64,000 nucleotides of DNA, taken from positions 62,001-126,000 of the forward strand of contig NZ_JABCQI010000001.1 in assembly GCF_015244745.1 (NCBI RefSeq), in the 5' to 3' direction. The DNA comes from Gluconobacter cadivus. GTDB lineage: Bacteria > Pseudomonadota > Alphaproteobacteria > Acetobacterales > Acetobacteraceae. Below are positions 44,831 to 53,406 of the stretch, in pieces; the first letter of the stretch is position 1, and each line of letters opens with the position of its first letter. The notes under the pieces were generated by a model. It was not told the DNA's origin. It saw only the letters and a program-made list of their open reading frames with translations, and did no database searches. A program made the position numbers and the translations under genes.

Positions 44831-45774
44831 GTGACGATACCAACGACCGCTTATCGGAAGAGTCGGGCAAAAGCCGCTCCTCACGCGGACTTTTCGGACT
44901 ATTCAACCGTCGCAACCGCGATCAGGGCCTGCGCGAATCTATCGCGACCCTCGTTCACGAAGCCAGCCAGCCGACTGAGGATTCCAGCGACGAGCCCGAA
45001 CTCGACCGGCAGGAACGTGCCCTCATCATGAACGTGCTGCGTCTGCGCGACATCACGGCGGATGACGTCATGATCCCGCGTGCAGACATCATTGCCATGC
45101 CCGAGGCCCTGCCTTTTCAAGAAGCGCTGGATCTGATGCGTCGGGAGAACCACTCCCGCCTTCCGGTCTATCGCGACCAGCTCGACGACATTGCGGGCAT
45201 GATCCATGTGAAGGATCTGATTGCCTATGTCGGCGAACCGGACGCCTTCGACATCCGCCCGCTGCTCCGTCAGCCACTGATGATCGCGCCCACGATCCCG
45301 GTGCTGGACCTGCTGCTCCAGATGCGTCAGCGCCAGATGCACATGGCCCTCGTCATTGACGAATATGGCAGCATCGACGGGCTCGTGACGATCGAAGATC
45401 TGATTGAGACCATCGTTGGCGATATTTCGGACGAACATGATGACCCGGTGACGACCATGTGGGTGGAGCGTCCGGACGGGTCCTTCGATATCGACGCCCG
45501 CCTTCCCGTGCGGCAACTTGAGGAGCGGCTCGGCGCTGTCCTGACGGATGCCGAACGCGAAGCCGAAATCGAAACGGTGGGTGGTCTGGTGTTCCGTCTG
45601 GCCGAACATGTCCCGGCCCGGGACGAGGTTCTGACGCATGAAAGCGGTCTTGAATTCCGCGTTCTGGATGCGGATGCCCGGCATATCCGTGCCCTGCGAA
45701 TGCGGGTTCCGGAAGGCTGGGAAAACAAGCCTCTTCCCGCTCTCAAGACACAGGAAGACGACCGGGGCTCTTGA
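44827..45774 (+). CDS. corC: CorC/HlyC-type CBS domain protein
   Basis: A 315-residue soluble protein with a tandem CBS pair (about 75-195, from DVMIPRADI to TIEDLIETIVGDI) followed by a CorC_HlyC domain with a DARLPVRQLEERLG segment. There is no DUF21 membrane domain, so this is the short soluble form. CorC proteins are linked to Mg/Co efflux and adenosyl-nucleotide binding. The place after ybeY is the same as in E. coli. The ATG overlaps the ybeY stop. Confidence 0.92.
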   Translation: MSDDTNDRLSEESGKSRSSRGLFGLFNRRNRDQGLRESIATLVHEASQPTEDSSDEPELDRQERALIMNVLRLRDITADDVMIPRADIIAMPEALPFQEALDLMRRENHSRLPVYRDQLDDIAGMIHVKDLIAYVGEPDAFDIRPLLRQPLMIAPTIPVLDLLLQMRQRQMHMALVIDEYGSIDGLVTIEDLIETIVGDISDEHDDPVTTMWVERPDGSFDIDARLPVRQLEERLGAVLTDAEREAEIETVGGLVFRLAEHVPARDEVLTHESGLEFRVLDADARHIRALRMRVPEGWENKPLPALKTQEDDRGS

Positions 45775-45830
45775 CGGAGCCGCGCGTTCGTCGTTCGAGT
45801 ATCTCCATCGATTCCAGCGGAGCCCCGTTC

Positions 45831-46460
45831 ATGCCTGCCGCCCAGCTTCTCGGCCGCCGTACTCTCCTCGCCTCCGGAATGGCCCTTGTAGTGGCCGCGC
45901 CCTTCGCCCACGCAGACGATGTGCCTGCCAGCGACCCGCGCATGGGACCACGCGTTATCGGCTCGCCGGATGCGAAGATCATCGTGGACGAGTGGTTCTC
46001 CCTGACATGTTCGCACTGCGCCCATTTTTCGAAAGAGATCTTTCCGCAGATCCGCAAGAATCTGATCGACACAGGAAAGATCCGTTACCGCTTTCATGAT
46101 TTCCCGATCGATCAGGTCGCCCTGCTGGCTGCCATGGTAGCCCGCTCCCTGCCGGCGGACCGCTACGAAGCCTTCGTGACGGATCTGCTGGACCATCTGG
46201 ACGAGTGGGCGTTCGCACAGAATATCGATCCGGTTGCCGAACTGAAGAAGCGTGCTGCCCTGTTCGGGGTGAATTCTGCAGAATTTGACCGGATCAACGC
46301 GGATAATGCCCTGCGTGAGGCCATTATCAACAAGCAGGATCACGACGGCGCTTTCCTCCAGATCCAGGGCACGCCATATTTCCGCATCAATGATGTTCCC
46401 GCGCCTGACGTGGTCGGGAGTTATGATGATTTCGCAAAAGCAGTCGCAAAGGCTTCCTGA
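45831..46460 (+). CDS. Periplasmic DsbA-like thiol oxidoreductase, copy 1
   Basis: A 209-residue exported thioredoxin-fold protein. The ATG at 45831 gives a signal peptide (RRTLLASGMALVVAAPFAHA) and has CGGAG about ten bases upstream. A TTG at 45771 would add a non-leader extension. The redox motif is CSHC (Cys60, Cys63) in WFSLTCSHCAHF. The cis-Pro loop is QGTPYFRI. The helical insert and WFSLTC context match the DsbA/DsbG-like thioredoxin_4 group. A paralogue follows with no gap. Confidence 0.9.
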   Translation: MPAAQLLGRRTLLASGMALVVAAPFAHADDVPASDPRMGPRVIGSPDAKIIVDEWFSLTCSHCAHFSKEIFPQIRKNLIDTGKIRYRFHDFPIDQVALLAAMVARSLPADRYEAFVTDLLDHLDEWAFAQNIDPVAELKKRAALFGVNSAEFDRINADNALREAIINKQDHDGAFLQIQGTPYFRINDVPAPDVVGSYDDFAKAVAKAS

Positions 46461-47096
46461 ATGACCCGTATTTCCCTTTCCCGCCGCTTTTTCGTTTCCG
46501 CCGCTCCGGTTCTTGCTGTTGCGGGAACCGCTGTTGGTACGGCCCACGCCGCCGATGCAAGCTCCACTGACGCCCGGCTGAGCCCGCGCATTCTCGGCAA
46601 CCCGAATGCCAAGGTTCTGGTGCAGGAATGGTTCTCGCTGACCTGCACGCATTGTGCGCATTTCGCGACGGAAGAATTCCCCAAGATCAAGGAAAAGCTG
46701 ATCGACACGGGAAAGATCCGCTATCAGTTCCATGATTTCTGCGGCGATCGCGTGGGCCTGACGGCGGCTATGGTGGCCCGCTCCCTGCCGGAAGAACGCT
46801 ACGTTCCGTTCATTGAGGCCCTGTTCTCCAGCCAGATGCAGTGGGCTTTCGCCGCAGGTGGCGATCCGATGCAGCGCCTTCAGCAGATGTCTGCTCTCGC
46901 AGGCGTCTCCGCAGCCCAGTTCGACGCCATCAGCAAGGACAATGCCTTCGCCGAAGCGCTGTTCGATCAGGTGAAGAAGGATGCGGACACCTACAATATC
47001 CAGGGTACGCCGTATTTCCGCTTCAACAATACGCATTACGACCAGGACCCGGAAACCTACGAAAAGTTTGCCGATCTCGTCGCCAAGGCGTCCTGA
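46461..47096 (+). CDS. Periplasmic DsbA-like thiol oxidoreductase, copy 2
   Basis: A 211-residue paralogue of the preceding gene, starting on the base after its stop. It has the signal peptide SRRFFVSAAPVLAVAGTAVG, then WFSLTCTHCAHF with Cys62 and Cys65, and QGTPYFRF as the cis-Pro loop. It differs in having an extra Cys94 (HDFCGD where copy 1 has HDFPID), which could confer isomerase, reductase or partner specificity. Sequence identity between the copies is clearly high over the mature region. smc follows after 34 bases. Confidence 0.9.
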   Translation: MTRISLSRRFFVSAAPVLAVAGTAVGTAHAADASSTDARLSPRILGNPNAKVLVQEWFSLTCTHCAHFATEEFPKIKEKLIDTGKIRYQFHDFCGDRVGLTAAMVARSLPEERYVPFIEALFSSQMQWAFAAGGDPMQRLQQMSALAGVSAAQFDAISKDNAFAEALFDQVKKDADTYNIQGTPYFRFNNTHYDQDPETYEKFADLVAKAS

Positions 47097-47130
47097 TCCA
47101 CCTCTCTAGGACCGGTATTTCCCTCCCCTG

Positions 47131-50100
47131 ATGTCGAGCCGTACCACGACGATCGACCGCCTGAGCATTGGCGGTTTCAAGAGTTTCGCCGATGAGGTGC
47201 GTCTCGATATCCTTCCGGGCCTGACGGGGATTATCGGGCCGAACGGCTGCGGCAAATCCAATGTCGTCGAAGGTCTGCGATGGGCGATGGGCGAAACCTC
47301 CGCCCGCGCCCTGCGGGGCGGAGAGCTTGATGATCTGATTTTCGCGGGGACTGGCGCCCGCTCGGCCCGAAACATCGCACAGGTGACGCTGCATCTCAGC
47401 AATGCGGCAGGACTGGCGCCCTCGCCGTTTCAGGACGCGGAGGAGCTGGAAATCAGCCGCCGGGCCGAACGCGGATCGGGCAGCGAATACCGCATCAACG
47501 GCCGCGTCATGCGCGCGCGTGACGTTCAGACCCTGTTCGCCGATCTGGCGTCCGGCGCACGCAGCTCCGCCATCATAAGCCAGAACCGCGTTGGCCAGCT
47601 CATCGCCGCCAAGCCCGAGGAACGGCGACTGCTGCTGGAGGAAGCCGCGGGCATCACAGGTCTGCATGCCCGTCGCCACGACGCCGAACTCAAACTCCGC
47701 CAGACCGAAACCAATCTCTCCCGCGCCGAAGATCTGCGTCTGCAACTTGAGGAACGGCTTGCGAGCCTCGAAGGCCAAACGGTTCAGGCCCGGAAATACC
47801 GTGAGCTTTCCGAAAAAATCCGCGAGACGGAAACCGCGCTTCACGCCCTGCTTCATGCCCGCGCCAATCTGGCCGTGCAACGCAGCCGAGACGATCTGGC
47901 CAAGGCGCGCGAAGATCTAAAAAAAGCCGAGCGCACCGCAGAAACCGCAGCCATCGCCGAATTCGAAGCCCGCAAGGCCGCCCCGCAGGCGCGCGAGGAA
48001 ACGGACCGTCTGCGCAGTACGCTTGAACGCCTGAAAGTACAATCTGAGACCCTGAAACAGGATCTCGACCGCGCCCGACAGGCTGAGTCCGAAACACGCC
48101 TGCGCCTCGAACAGGCGGAAGGGGATCTGGCCCGAAGCCATGCCAGTCTGACGGCGGACTGGGCGACACAGGAAACGACTGCCGCAGACTGTGAGACGCT
48201 TGAAGCAGAGATAGCTGCGCTCCCGCAACTTCGCTTGGCCTGCAGCGCTGAATGCGAGCGTTTGGATGCGCTCGAAAAGGAGCAGGCGCTTGCGCTGGAA
48301 GACGCAATCCGTCTGCGGGATGCCGAAGCCATCCGCAGGGATGCGATGGTGGAAGGGCTTGAGGCCCTGACACTGCGGCTCGATACGGAAGCCAGCGCAC
48401 TCGACGCGATTCAGGTGGAAATCGCTGCTCTGGACGCAGCCACGCCCGATGATGCAACGCTGAACGCGCTGCGCCAGAATGCCGCCTCGATGCAGGAACA
48501 GTCCGAAGCCGACAGCCGCAGGGAACAAGACTGTATAACGGCCTTGCAGGAGGCACGCCTGAAAGCAGAACTGGACGGACGGGCGCTGACAGACGGCAAC
48601 AATCGTCTTCAGGCGCTGGAAGCTACGGAAGCCGATCTGGACAGACGCTTGCAGACGACGCAGACCCAGATCACGCAGGATCGGACAACGCGTGAGACTG
48701 CTCAAGCCGGTCTGCTGACGGAGACGGCCCGAACGGATCTTGAAAAAAACCGTGACATCACAACACTGGCGCTAAGCGAAGCCCACGCTCAGGAAGCGCA
48801 GGCAAGGCAGGAACAGGAACGCCTTGGCACGATCTGGCTGGAAGCCCGTGCGGCAGCGGAAGAAGGCACTCAACGCCATAAAACGCTGCTGCGGGCCGTC
48901 GAACAGAGCCGCCAGACACGCGATCAGGCGCGCCAGAAAGTACAGATCGCCGCAACGGCGGAGGCTACAGCCCGAACCGCTCTGGTTCCCGAACAGACGG
49001 TTCAGGACGTCCGCGATGCCGTGATGCAGGCGGAAGAGCGCCTGAAAACCCTTCAACAGTCTCTTGCGGACGCAGACCCCACCCTCACGACCGCTCGTGA
49101 GCGGGAGGGACAGGCCCGGCAGGCACTTTCCGTGCTGGAAACGCTGATCCTGCGCACACAGGGCGAGTGTGAAGGGCTGGAGCAGAGCCTCAATGCCGTG
49201 GCCGCGCAGCCCGACCCGCTTGAAGATGTGCTGGACCTTCCCGCAGACATGGCGCGGGCCGTCGCAGCAGTTCTGGCGGACGGGCTGGATGCCTCCCTCG
49301 CTCCGGATAATGTTCCAGCCGATCGGCGCTGGCGCTCTCTGGAGCGGCTTACCCCTGCAAAACTGCGGGACTGCGCTCGGCTTTCGATGCTGGTTCAGGT
49401 TCCTGAGGCGCTGCAACGCTGTCTGGACGCCGCTTTCCTGCTGGACGATGAGTCCGCAGGGCCTAATTTGCAAAAAACTCTCCAGCCGGGACAGGTTCTG
49501 GTCTGCCGCAGCGGGGCGCTCTGGCGCTGGGACGGCTTCACACGCTCGGCCGATGCCCCGGATTCCGGTGCGGCACGGCTGGAGCAGCGTCGCCGTCTGA
49601 CGGACGCCCGCGCGCTTCTTCAGTCCCATCTTGCCTCACAGCCCGCACTGGAAGAAAGTTGTGCCGCAGCCTTGCAGGCCCGCGAGCGGGCGGAAGTGGC
49701 TCTCACCGTCCTGCGACAGGAACGCGCGACACTCGAACCCCAACTGGCCGAAGCCCGGACCGTCTCGTCGCGGATGGAACAGAAAGCGGCCCTTGCGCTC
49801 GCCCACTGGGAACAGGCCAGCGAACGCCTGAAAGACGCGGAAGGCGCGCTGACAGCCGCACAGACCAGCGTCACGCAGACAGAAGCCGAACTGGCCGCCC
49901 ATCCCGATCCCGAGAACCTTCAGGCGCAGGCCCGAAACAGCACAAAGGATGCCGAAGCCGCCCGCGAAACGCTCCGGGTGGCGGGAACGAGACTTCAGGA
50001 CGCCCGAAATGCCGCCGATACCGCCGCCCGGACTCTGGATCAGGCTCTTCTGCGCCACGACACCACGCTGGCGCGTCTGCGGGATCTGGATGAAGCCGTA

Positions 50101-51666
50101 GCGCGGCTGGAATTGGAGCAGGCCCGTCTTGCAGAACAGCGTGCCTCTCTTCAACAGCAGGAAAACCGTCCTGACATTTCCGCCCTGAGGACCGCCGCCG
50201 AAACCTCGCAGCAGGTTTTCGATCTGGCACGATCTGTGGCGGATGCGGCGACACAAACCGCACGAAACAGCCGTGAAGAAACCCAGCGCCTGACGCGCGA
50301 ACTCCAGACTCTGAACCAGACCGCCGCAACCGCACTCGCCCGCCGCTCCGCACTGCAACCGCGCCAGACGGAGCTTCAGGCGCTCGTCACCCGCCTGCAG
50401 GACGACCATGCGAAACGAATGGCCGAGCTGGCGGATCGTCCCGAACCCGAACTGCTGGAACAGTCTGTTCTGGACGCCACGGCCCCGCTCCATGAAACCC
50501 GGCATCTTCTTGAAAGCGCCCGAGCCGAAAGCGGGCGCCTTTCCCTTGAGGACGTTCGCCTGACCGGCGCGCTGACTGCGATCCGTGCCAGACTTGAGGT
50601 GCTGGGCAGCCAGATCGCGGCCGGAGAAGCCAGCCTTACGCATCTGCGGGAGCGACGGGACGAACTGCACACCAGCTTCCAGACAGTCAGCGCAGTTCCT
50701 GCCGAACTGGAGCGCAAACTCGCCGGACACGACCAGATTCTGATGGACGCCCAGAGCGCTTACGATGCGGCACGGGCTGCTGATGAGGCAGCGGGCGCAG
50801 CCGGGCTTGAAGCACAGGAACAGCGCCGCAACGCCGATCTGGCGCTGGCTGCGGGGCGTGAGGCGATCGCACGTCTGACCGAACGCGCGGAACAGGCTGT
50901 TGCCGCCCGAGAGCGCCTGCTGGCCGATAGCGAACCCCCGGAAGGCGGCGCTCAGGGTGCGGCTTATCCGTCCGACCTCTCCGAACAGGCCGAGACCGCG
51001 ACCCGCCGGCGCCTCTCCCGCCTGACACGCGAGCGCGAAGACCTTGGTGCGGTCAATCTGCGCGCCGAAGCCGAATTCGAGGAAGCTCGCGAGACGGCGG
51101 AAACCATCGCCCGCGAGCACGCTGAACTGACGGCTGCCATCAACAGGCTGCGCGGCGGGATTGGCACGATCAACCGCGAAGGACGTGAGCGCCTTCTGGC
51201 CGTCTTTTCGGAAGTGGACCGGCATTTCCAGTCCCTGTTCGCCCGGATGTTTGGCGGCGGACGCGCCCATCTGGGTATGGTCGGAAGCGATGACCCGCTG
51301 GAAGCCGGGTTGGAAATCTTCGCGCAGCCTCCGGGCAAGAAGCTCTCCACGCTGTCCCTGCTATCGGGTGGCGAACAGGCCCTGACCGCACTGTCGCTGA
51401 TCTTTGCGACCTTCCGCTGCAATCCGGCCCCGATCTGCGTGCTCGATGAAGTGGACGCGCCGCTCGATGACGCCAATGTGGAGCGGTTCTGTTCGCTCCT
51501 GTCCGACATGACCAAGGAAGCCGGAACGCGGTTTCTGGTCGTGACGCATCATCAGCTGACGATGGCGCATATGGATCGTCTTTATGGTGTCACGATGCAG
51601 GAGCGTGGTGTAAGCCGGGTTCTGTCAGTCGATCTGGGGCGCGCAGCCGCGTTGATGGACGGCTAA
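47131..51666 (+). CDS. smc: Chromosome segregation protein SMC
   Basis: A 1511-residue condensin ATPase. Head domain: Walker A GPNGCGKSNVVEGLRWAMGE near 31-50 and, at the C-terminal end, the signature LLSGGEQALTALS and Walker B PICVLDEVDAPLDDANV. Two very long coiled coils rich in Glu, Arg, Ala and Gln flank a hinge-like globular region at about 690-800 with GALWRWDGFT at its end. The length is well above the usual 1150-1200, through longer coils. ScpA/ScpB genes are not next to it. Confidence 0.96.
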   Translation: MSSRTTTIDRLSIGGFKSFADEVRLDILPGLTGIIGPNGCGKSNVVEGLRWAMGETSARALRGGELDDLIFAGTGARSARNIAQVTLHLSNAAGLAPSPFQDAEELEISRRAERGSGSEYRINGRVMRARDVQTLFADLASGARSSAIISQNRVGQLIAAKPEERRLLLEEAAGITGLHARRHDAELKLRQTETNLSRAEDLRLQLEERLASLEGQTVQARKYRELSEKIRETETALHALLHARANLAVQRSRDDLAKAREDLKKAERTAETAAIAEFEARKAAPQAREETDRLRSTLERLKVQSETLKQDLDRARQAESETRLRLEQAEGDLARSHASLTADWATQETTAADCETLEAEIAALPQLRLACSAECERLDALEKEQALALEDAIRLRDAEAIRRDAMVEGLEALTLRLDTEASALDAIQVEIAALDAATPDDATLNALRQNAASMQEQSEADSRREQDCITALQEARLKAELDGRALTDGNNRLQALEATEADLDRRLQTTQTQITQDRTTRETAQAGLLTETARTDLEKNRDITTLALSEAHAQEAQARQEQERLGTIWLEARAAAEEGTQRHKTLLRAVEQSRQTRDQARQKVQIAATAEATARTALVPEQTVQDVRDAVMQAEERLKTLQQSLADADPTLTTAREREGQARQALSVLETLILRTQGECEGLEQSLNAVAAQPDPLEDVLDLPADMARAVAAVLADGLDASLAPDNVPADRRWRSLERLTPAKLRDCARLSMLVQVPEALQRCLDAAFLLDDESAGPNLQKTLQPGQVLVCRSGALWRWDGFTRSADAPDSGAARLEQRRRLTDARALLQSHLASQPALEESCAAALQARERAEVALTVLRQERATLEPQLAEARTVSSRMEQKAALALAHWEQASERLKDAEGALTAAQTSVTQTEAELAAHPDPENLQAQARNSTKDAEAARETLRVAGTRLQDARNAADTAARTLDQALLRHDTTLARLRDLDEAVARLELEQARLAEQRASLQQQENRPDISALRTAAETSQQVFDLARSVADAATQTARNSREETQRLTRELQTLNQTAATALARRSALQPRQTELQALVTRLQDDHAKRMAELADRPEPELLEQSVLDATAPLHETRHLLESARAESGRLSLEDVRLTGALTAIRARLEVLGSQIAAGEASLTHLRERRDELHTSFQTVSAVPAELERKLAGHDQILMDAQSAYDAARAADEAAGAAGLEAQEQRRNADLALAAGREAIARLTERAEQAVAARERLLADSEPPEGGAQGAAYPSDLSEQAETATRRRLSRLTREREDLGAVNLRAEAEFEEARETAETIAREHAELTAAINRLRGGIGTINREGRERLLAVFSEVDRHFQSLFARMFGGGRAHLGMVGSDDPLEAGLEIFAQPPGKKLSTLSLLSGGEQALTALSLIFATFRCNPAPICVLDEVDAPLDDANVERFCSLLSDMTKEAGTRFLVVTHHQLTMAHMDRLYGVTMQERGVSRVLSVDLGRAAALMDG

Positions 51667-51698
51667 GGTCAATTTTCTCAAACAGATAAATTGACCTT
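51665..51698. terminator. Long AT-rich hairpin at the end of smc
   Basis: An 11-bp perfect stem (AAGGTCAATTT with AAATTGACCTT) with a 12-base loop. The last bases of the smc stop codon lie in the 5' arm. There is no U-tract, so it is either a weak terminator or a binding site. Confidence 0.5.
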
Positions 51699-51778
51699 GG
51701 ACCGTTCTGGCCCTTTGATAGAAGGAAAATCAGAAAGCACGCGCCATCTTCGTTGATCCTCCCCTTCCCGACCCTGTC

Positions 51779-52465
51779 ATGACGCGAATCCGTGAACACG
51801 GCATTCGCGTGGTGGGGGACGTGCATGGCGATCTGAATGCTTTTCGGCATGCGACGGCGACGGAACGCTTCGTCATCCAGCTTGGAGACCTCGTCGATCA
51901 CGGACCGGACAGCGCGGGCGTGATGGAGCTGATGCTCGATCTTCTGGAGCAGCAGCGCGGGCTTTTCATTCTCGGCAATCATGACCGCAAACTCGGCCGC
52001 GCCCTTGAAGGCCGTCGCCTGAGACGTGATCCGCCGCTTGAGGAAACGCTGCGTCAGATTTCGCTGCCGGAATATGACGGCCTCCCCGAACGCATCTACA
52101 GGGCAATCGATCAGGCCCCGACATGGCTGCGGATCGGGCGCTCGCTGTTCGTCCATGGAGGGTTTCATACCGCCATGCTGTCCCACTCCCCCGTGCCGGG
52201 TCTGGGCGAGATGTCCGCGCCCTTGTCCCGCGCCCTTTTTGGAGAAACCACCGGCCGCATGCAGCCGGATGGCTATCCCGAACGCCGCCTGACCTGGATC
52301 AACCGTATCCCAGAAGGGATGACGGTGTATGTCGGCCATGACCGCCGCTCGACCGACGGACGCCCCTGGCGCCGAACGGGACGTCTGGGGGGCACGGCCG
52401 TCTTTACCGATCTTGGCGCCGGAAAAGGCGGCCATCTTGCATGGATTGATCTGAATGAGCCCTGA
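51779..52465 (+). CDS. Calcineurin-like metallophosphoesterase
   Basis: A 228-residue protein with all the two-metal motifs in order: GDVHGD near 13-18, GDLVDHGPDS near 36-45, GNHDRK near 65-70, then HGGF and a late GHDR. This pattern is that of protein Ser/Thr phosphatase-like or ApaH/PrpE-like enzymes. The substrate (phosphoprotein, Ap4A or RNA cap) is not determinable here. The stop overlaps the chorismate mutase start by 11 bases. Confidence 0.9.
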   Translation: MTRIREHGIRVVGDVHGDLNAFRHATATERFVIQLGDLVDHGPDSAGVMELMLDLLEQQRGLFILGNHDRKLGRALEGRRLRRDPPLEETLRQISLPEYDGLPERIYRAIDQAPTWLRIGRSLFVHGGFHTAMLSHSPVPGLGEMSAPLSRALFGETTGRMQPDGYPERRLTWINRIPEGMTVYVGHDRRSTDGRPWRRTGRLGGTAVFTDLGAGKGGHLAWIDLNEP

Positions 52466-52799
52466 GCCTGTGTCTTCCACATCCCGCACTCCCGATCCTG
52501 CTCTGGCTGAACTCGAACGCCTGCGCGGCAGCATCGACAATATCGACGCCGCCCTGATCCATATGCTTGCGGAACGGTTCCGCTGTACGCAGGAAGTCGG
52601 ACAGCTCAAGGCCCGCGCCCACCTGCCGCCTGCGGACCCCTCCCGCGAAACACGGCAGATAGAACGCCTGCGCCAGCTCGCCCGCGATGCGCATCTCGAT
52701 CCGGATTTCGCCGAAAAGTTTCTGGCCTTCGTCATTCACGAAGTCATCCGCCATCATGAAGCCATCGCCGCCAATGCGCGCAAGGCTTCGGAAGCCTGA
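52455..52799 (+). CDS. Chorismate mutase (AroQ type)
   Basis: A 114-residue all-helical monofunctional mutase converting chorismate to prephenate. LERLRGSIDNIDAALIHMLAERFRC (in pieces 20-44) holds the first catalytic Arg and the RxxID pattern, and EVGQLKARA carries the Lys near 52. There is no signal peptide and no fused prephenate dehydratase. It overlaps both neighbours, by 11 bases with the phosphoesterase and by one base (TGATG) with sixA. aroC lies 10 kb away. Confidence 0.92.
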   Translation: MSPEPVSSTSRTPDPALAELERLRGSIDNIDAALIHMLAERFRCTQEVGQLKARAHLPPADPSRETRQIERLRQLARDAHLDPDFAEKFLAFVIHEVIRHHEAIAANARKASEA

Positions 52800-53314
52800 T
52801 GCCCCTGCACCGCCTCCTGTTGCTGCGCCACGCGGAGGCCATCCCGCACGTCCTGACGGAAGACGGCGACCGCAGTCGCGCGCTGACGTCCAGAGGGCAC
52901 GAACAGGCCGCGAGCATCGGCAGACAGCTTGCTGCACTCAATCTGCTCGATCCAATACAAATTCTGTGTAGCCCTGCCATCCGCACCCGACAAACGGCTC
53001 AGGGCGTGATGGACGCGCTGGATCAGGCGGCTTCAGTCTCAATCGAAGACAGTCTCTATTCCGCCACCCCGGACACGCTTTACAGCCTCGTACACGCCGC
53101 ATCCGAAACCGTACGAACGCTTCTGATCGTTGGACATAATCCGACCATCGGTGAGTTCGCCTGCGACCTCCTTGGCCCGGCGCTTCAGAATACGCGTTTC
53201 TCGGCTCTTTCCCGGGGCTATCCGCTCGCGGGTCTGACAATTCTCGACATTCCGGGACACTGGCTGGATGTTCGTCCGTCGACCATTCAGCCGGCCACAC
53301 TTCTTTTGCCCTGA
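52799..53314 (+). CDS. sixA: SixA-type histidine phosphatase
   Basis: A 171-residue phosphohistidine/phosphoglycerate mutase-like enzyme. The catalytic RHAEA motif (Arg10, His11) and GHNPT (His113) are present, with SPAIRTRQTA typical of SixA. It removes phosphate from His residues of phosphotransfer proteins or from small molecules. The real partner is unknown here. It is translationally coupled to the chorismate mutase gene. Confidence 0.9.
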   Translation: MPLHRLLLLRHAEAIPHVLTEDGDRSRALTSRGHEQAASIGRQLAALNLLDPIQILCSPAIRTRQTAQGVMDALDQAASVSIEDSLYSATPDTLYSLVHAASETVRTLLIVGHNPTIGEFACDLLGPALQNTRFSALSRGYPLAGLTILDIPGHWLDVRPSTIQPATLLLP

Positions 53315-53337
53315 AAGCTCTGTTCAGAGACGCTCTC

Positions 53338-53365
53338 TGGACACAAAAAACCTTTCAGAGATAAA
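53338..53365 (+). promoter_or_regulatory. Candidate sigma-70 promoter of gltA
   Basis: TGGACA (53338-53343, five of six to consensus), a 16-base spacer and GATAAA (53360-53365, four of six) lie about 40 bases before the gltA start. A CAGAGA/TCTCTG mini-hairpin precedes it and may end sixA. Confidence 0.5.
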
Positions 53366-53406
53366 ACGGAATAACATTCTTACATTTCAGGCGGGTTATC
53401 TTCTGC

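Noticed and set aside
45327-47036. 569-codon minus-strand frame opposite corC and the DsbA-like genes
   Set aside because: It covers three real genes in antisense, and its apparent internal repeats simply mirror the DsbA duplication.
49636-51270. 544-codon minus-strand frame opposite smc
   Set aside because: Reflects the regular coiled-coil codon pattern of smc, with no independent evidence.
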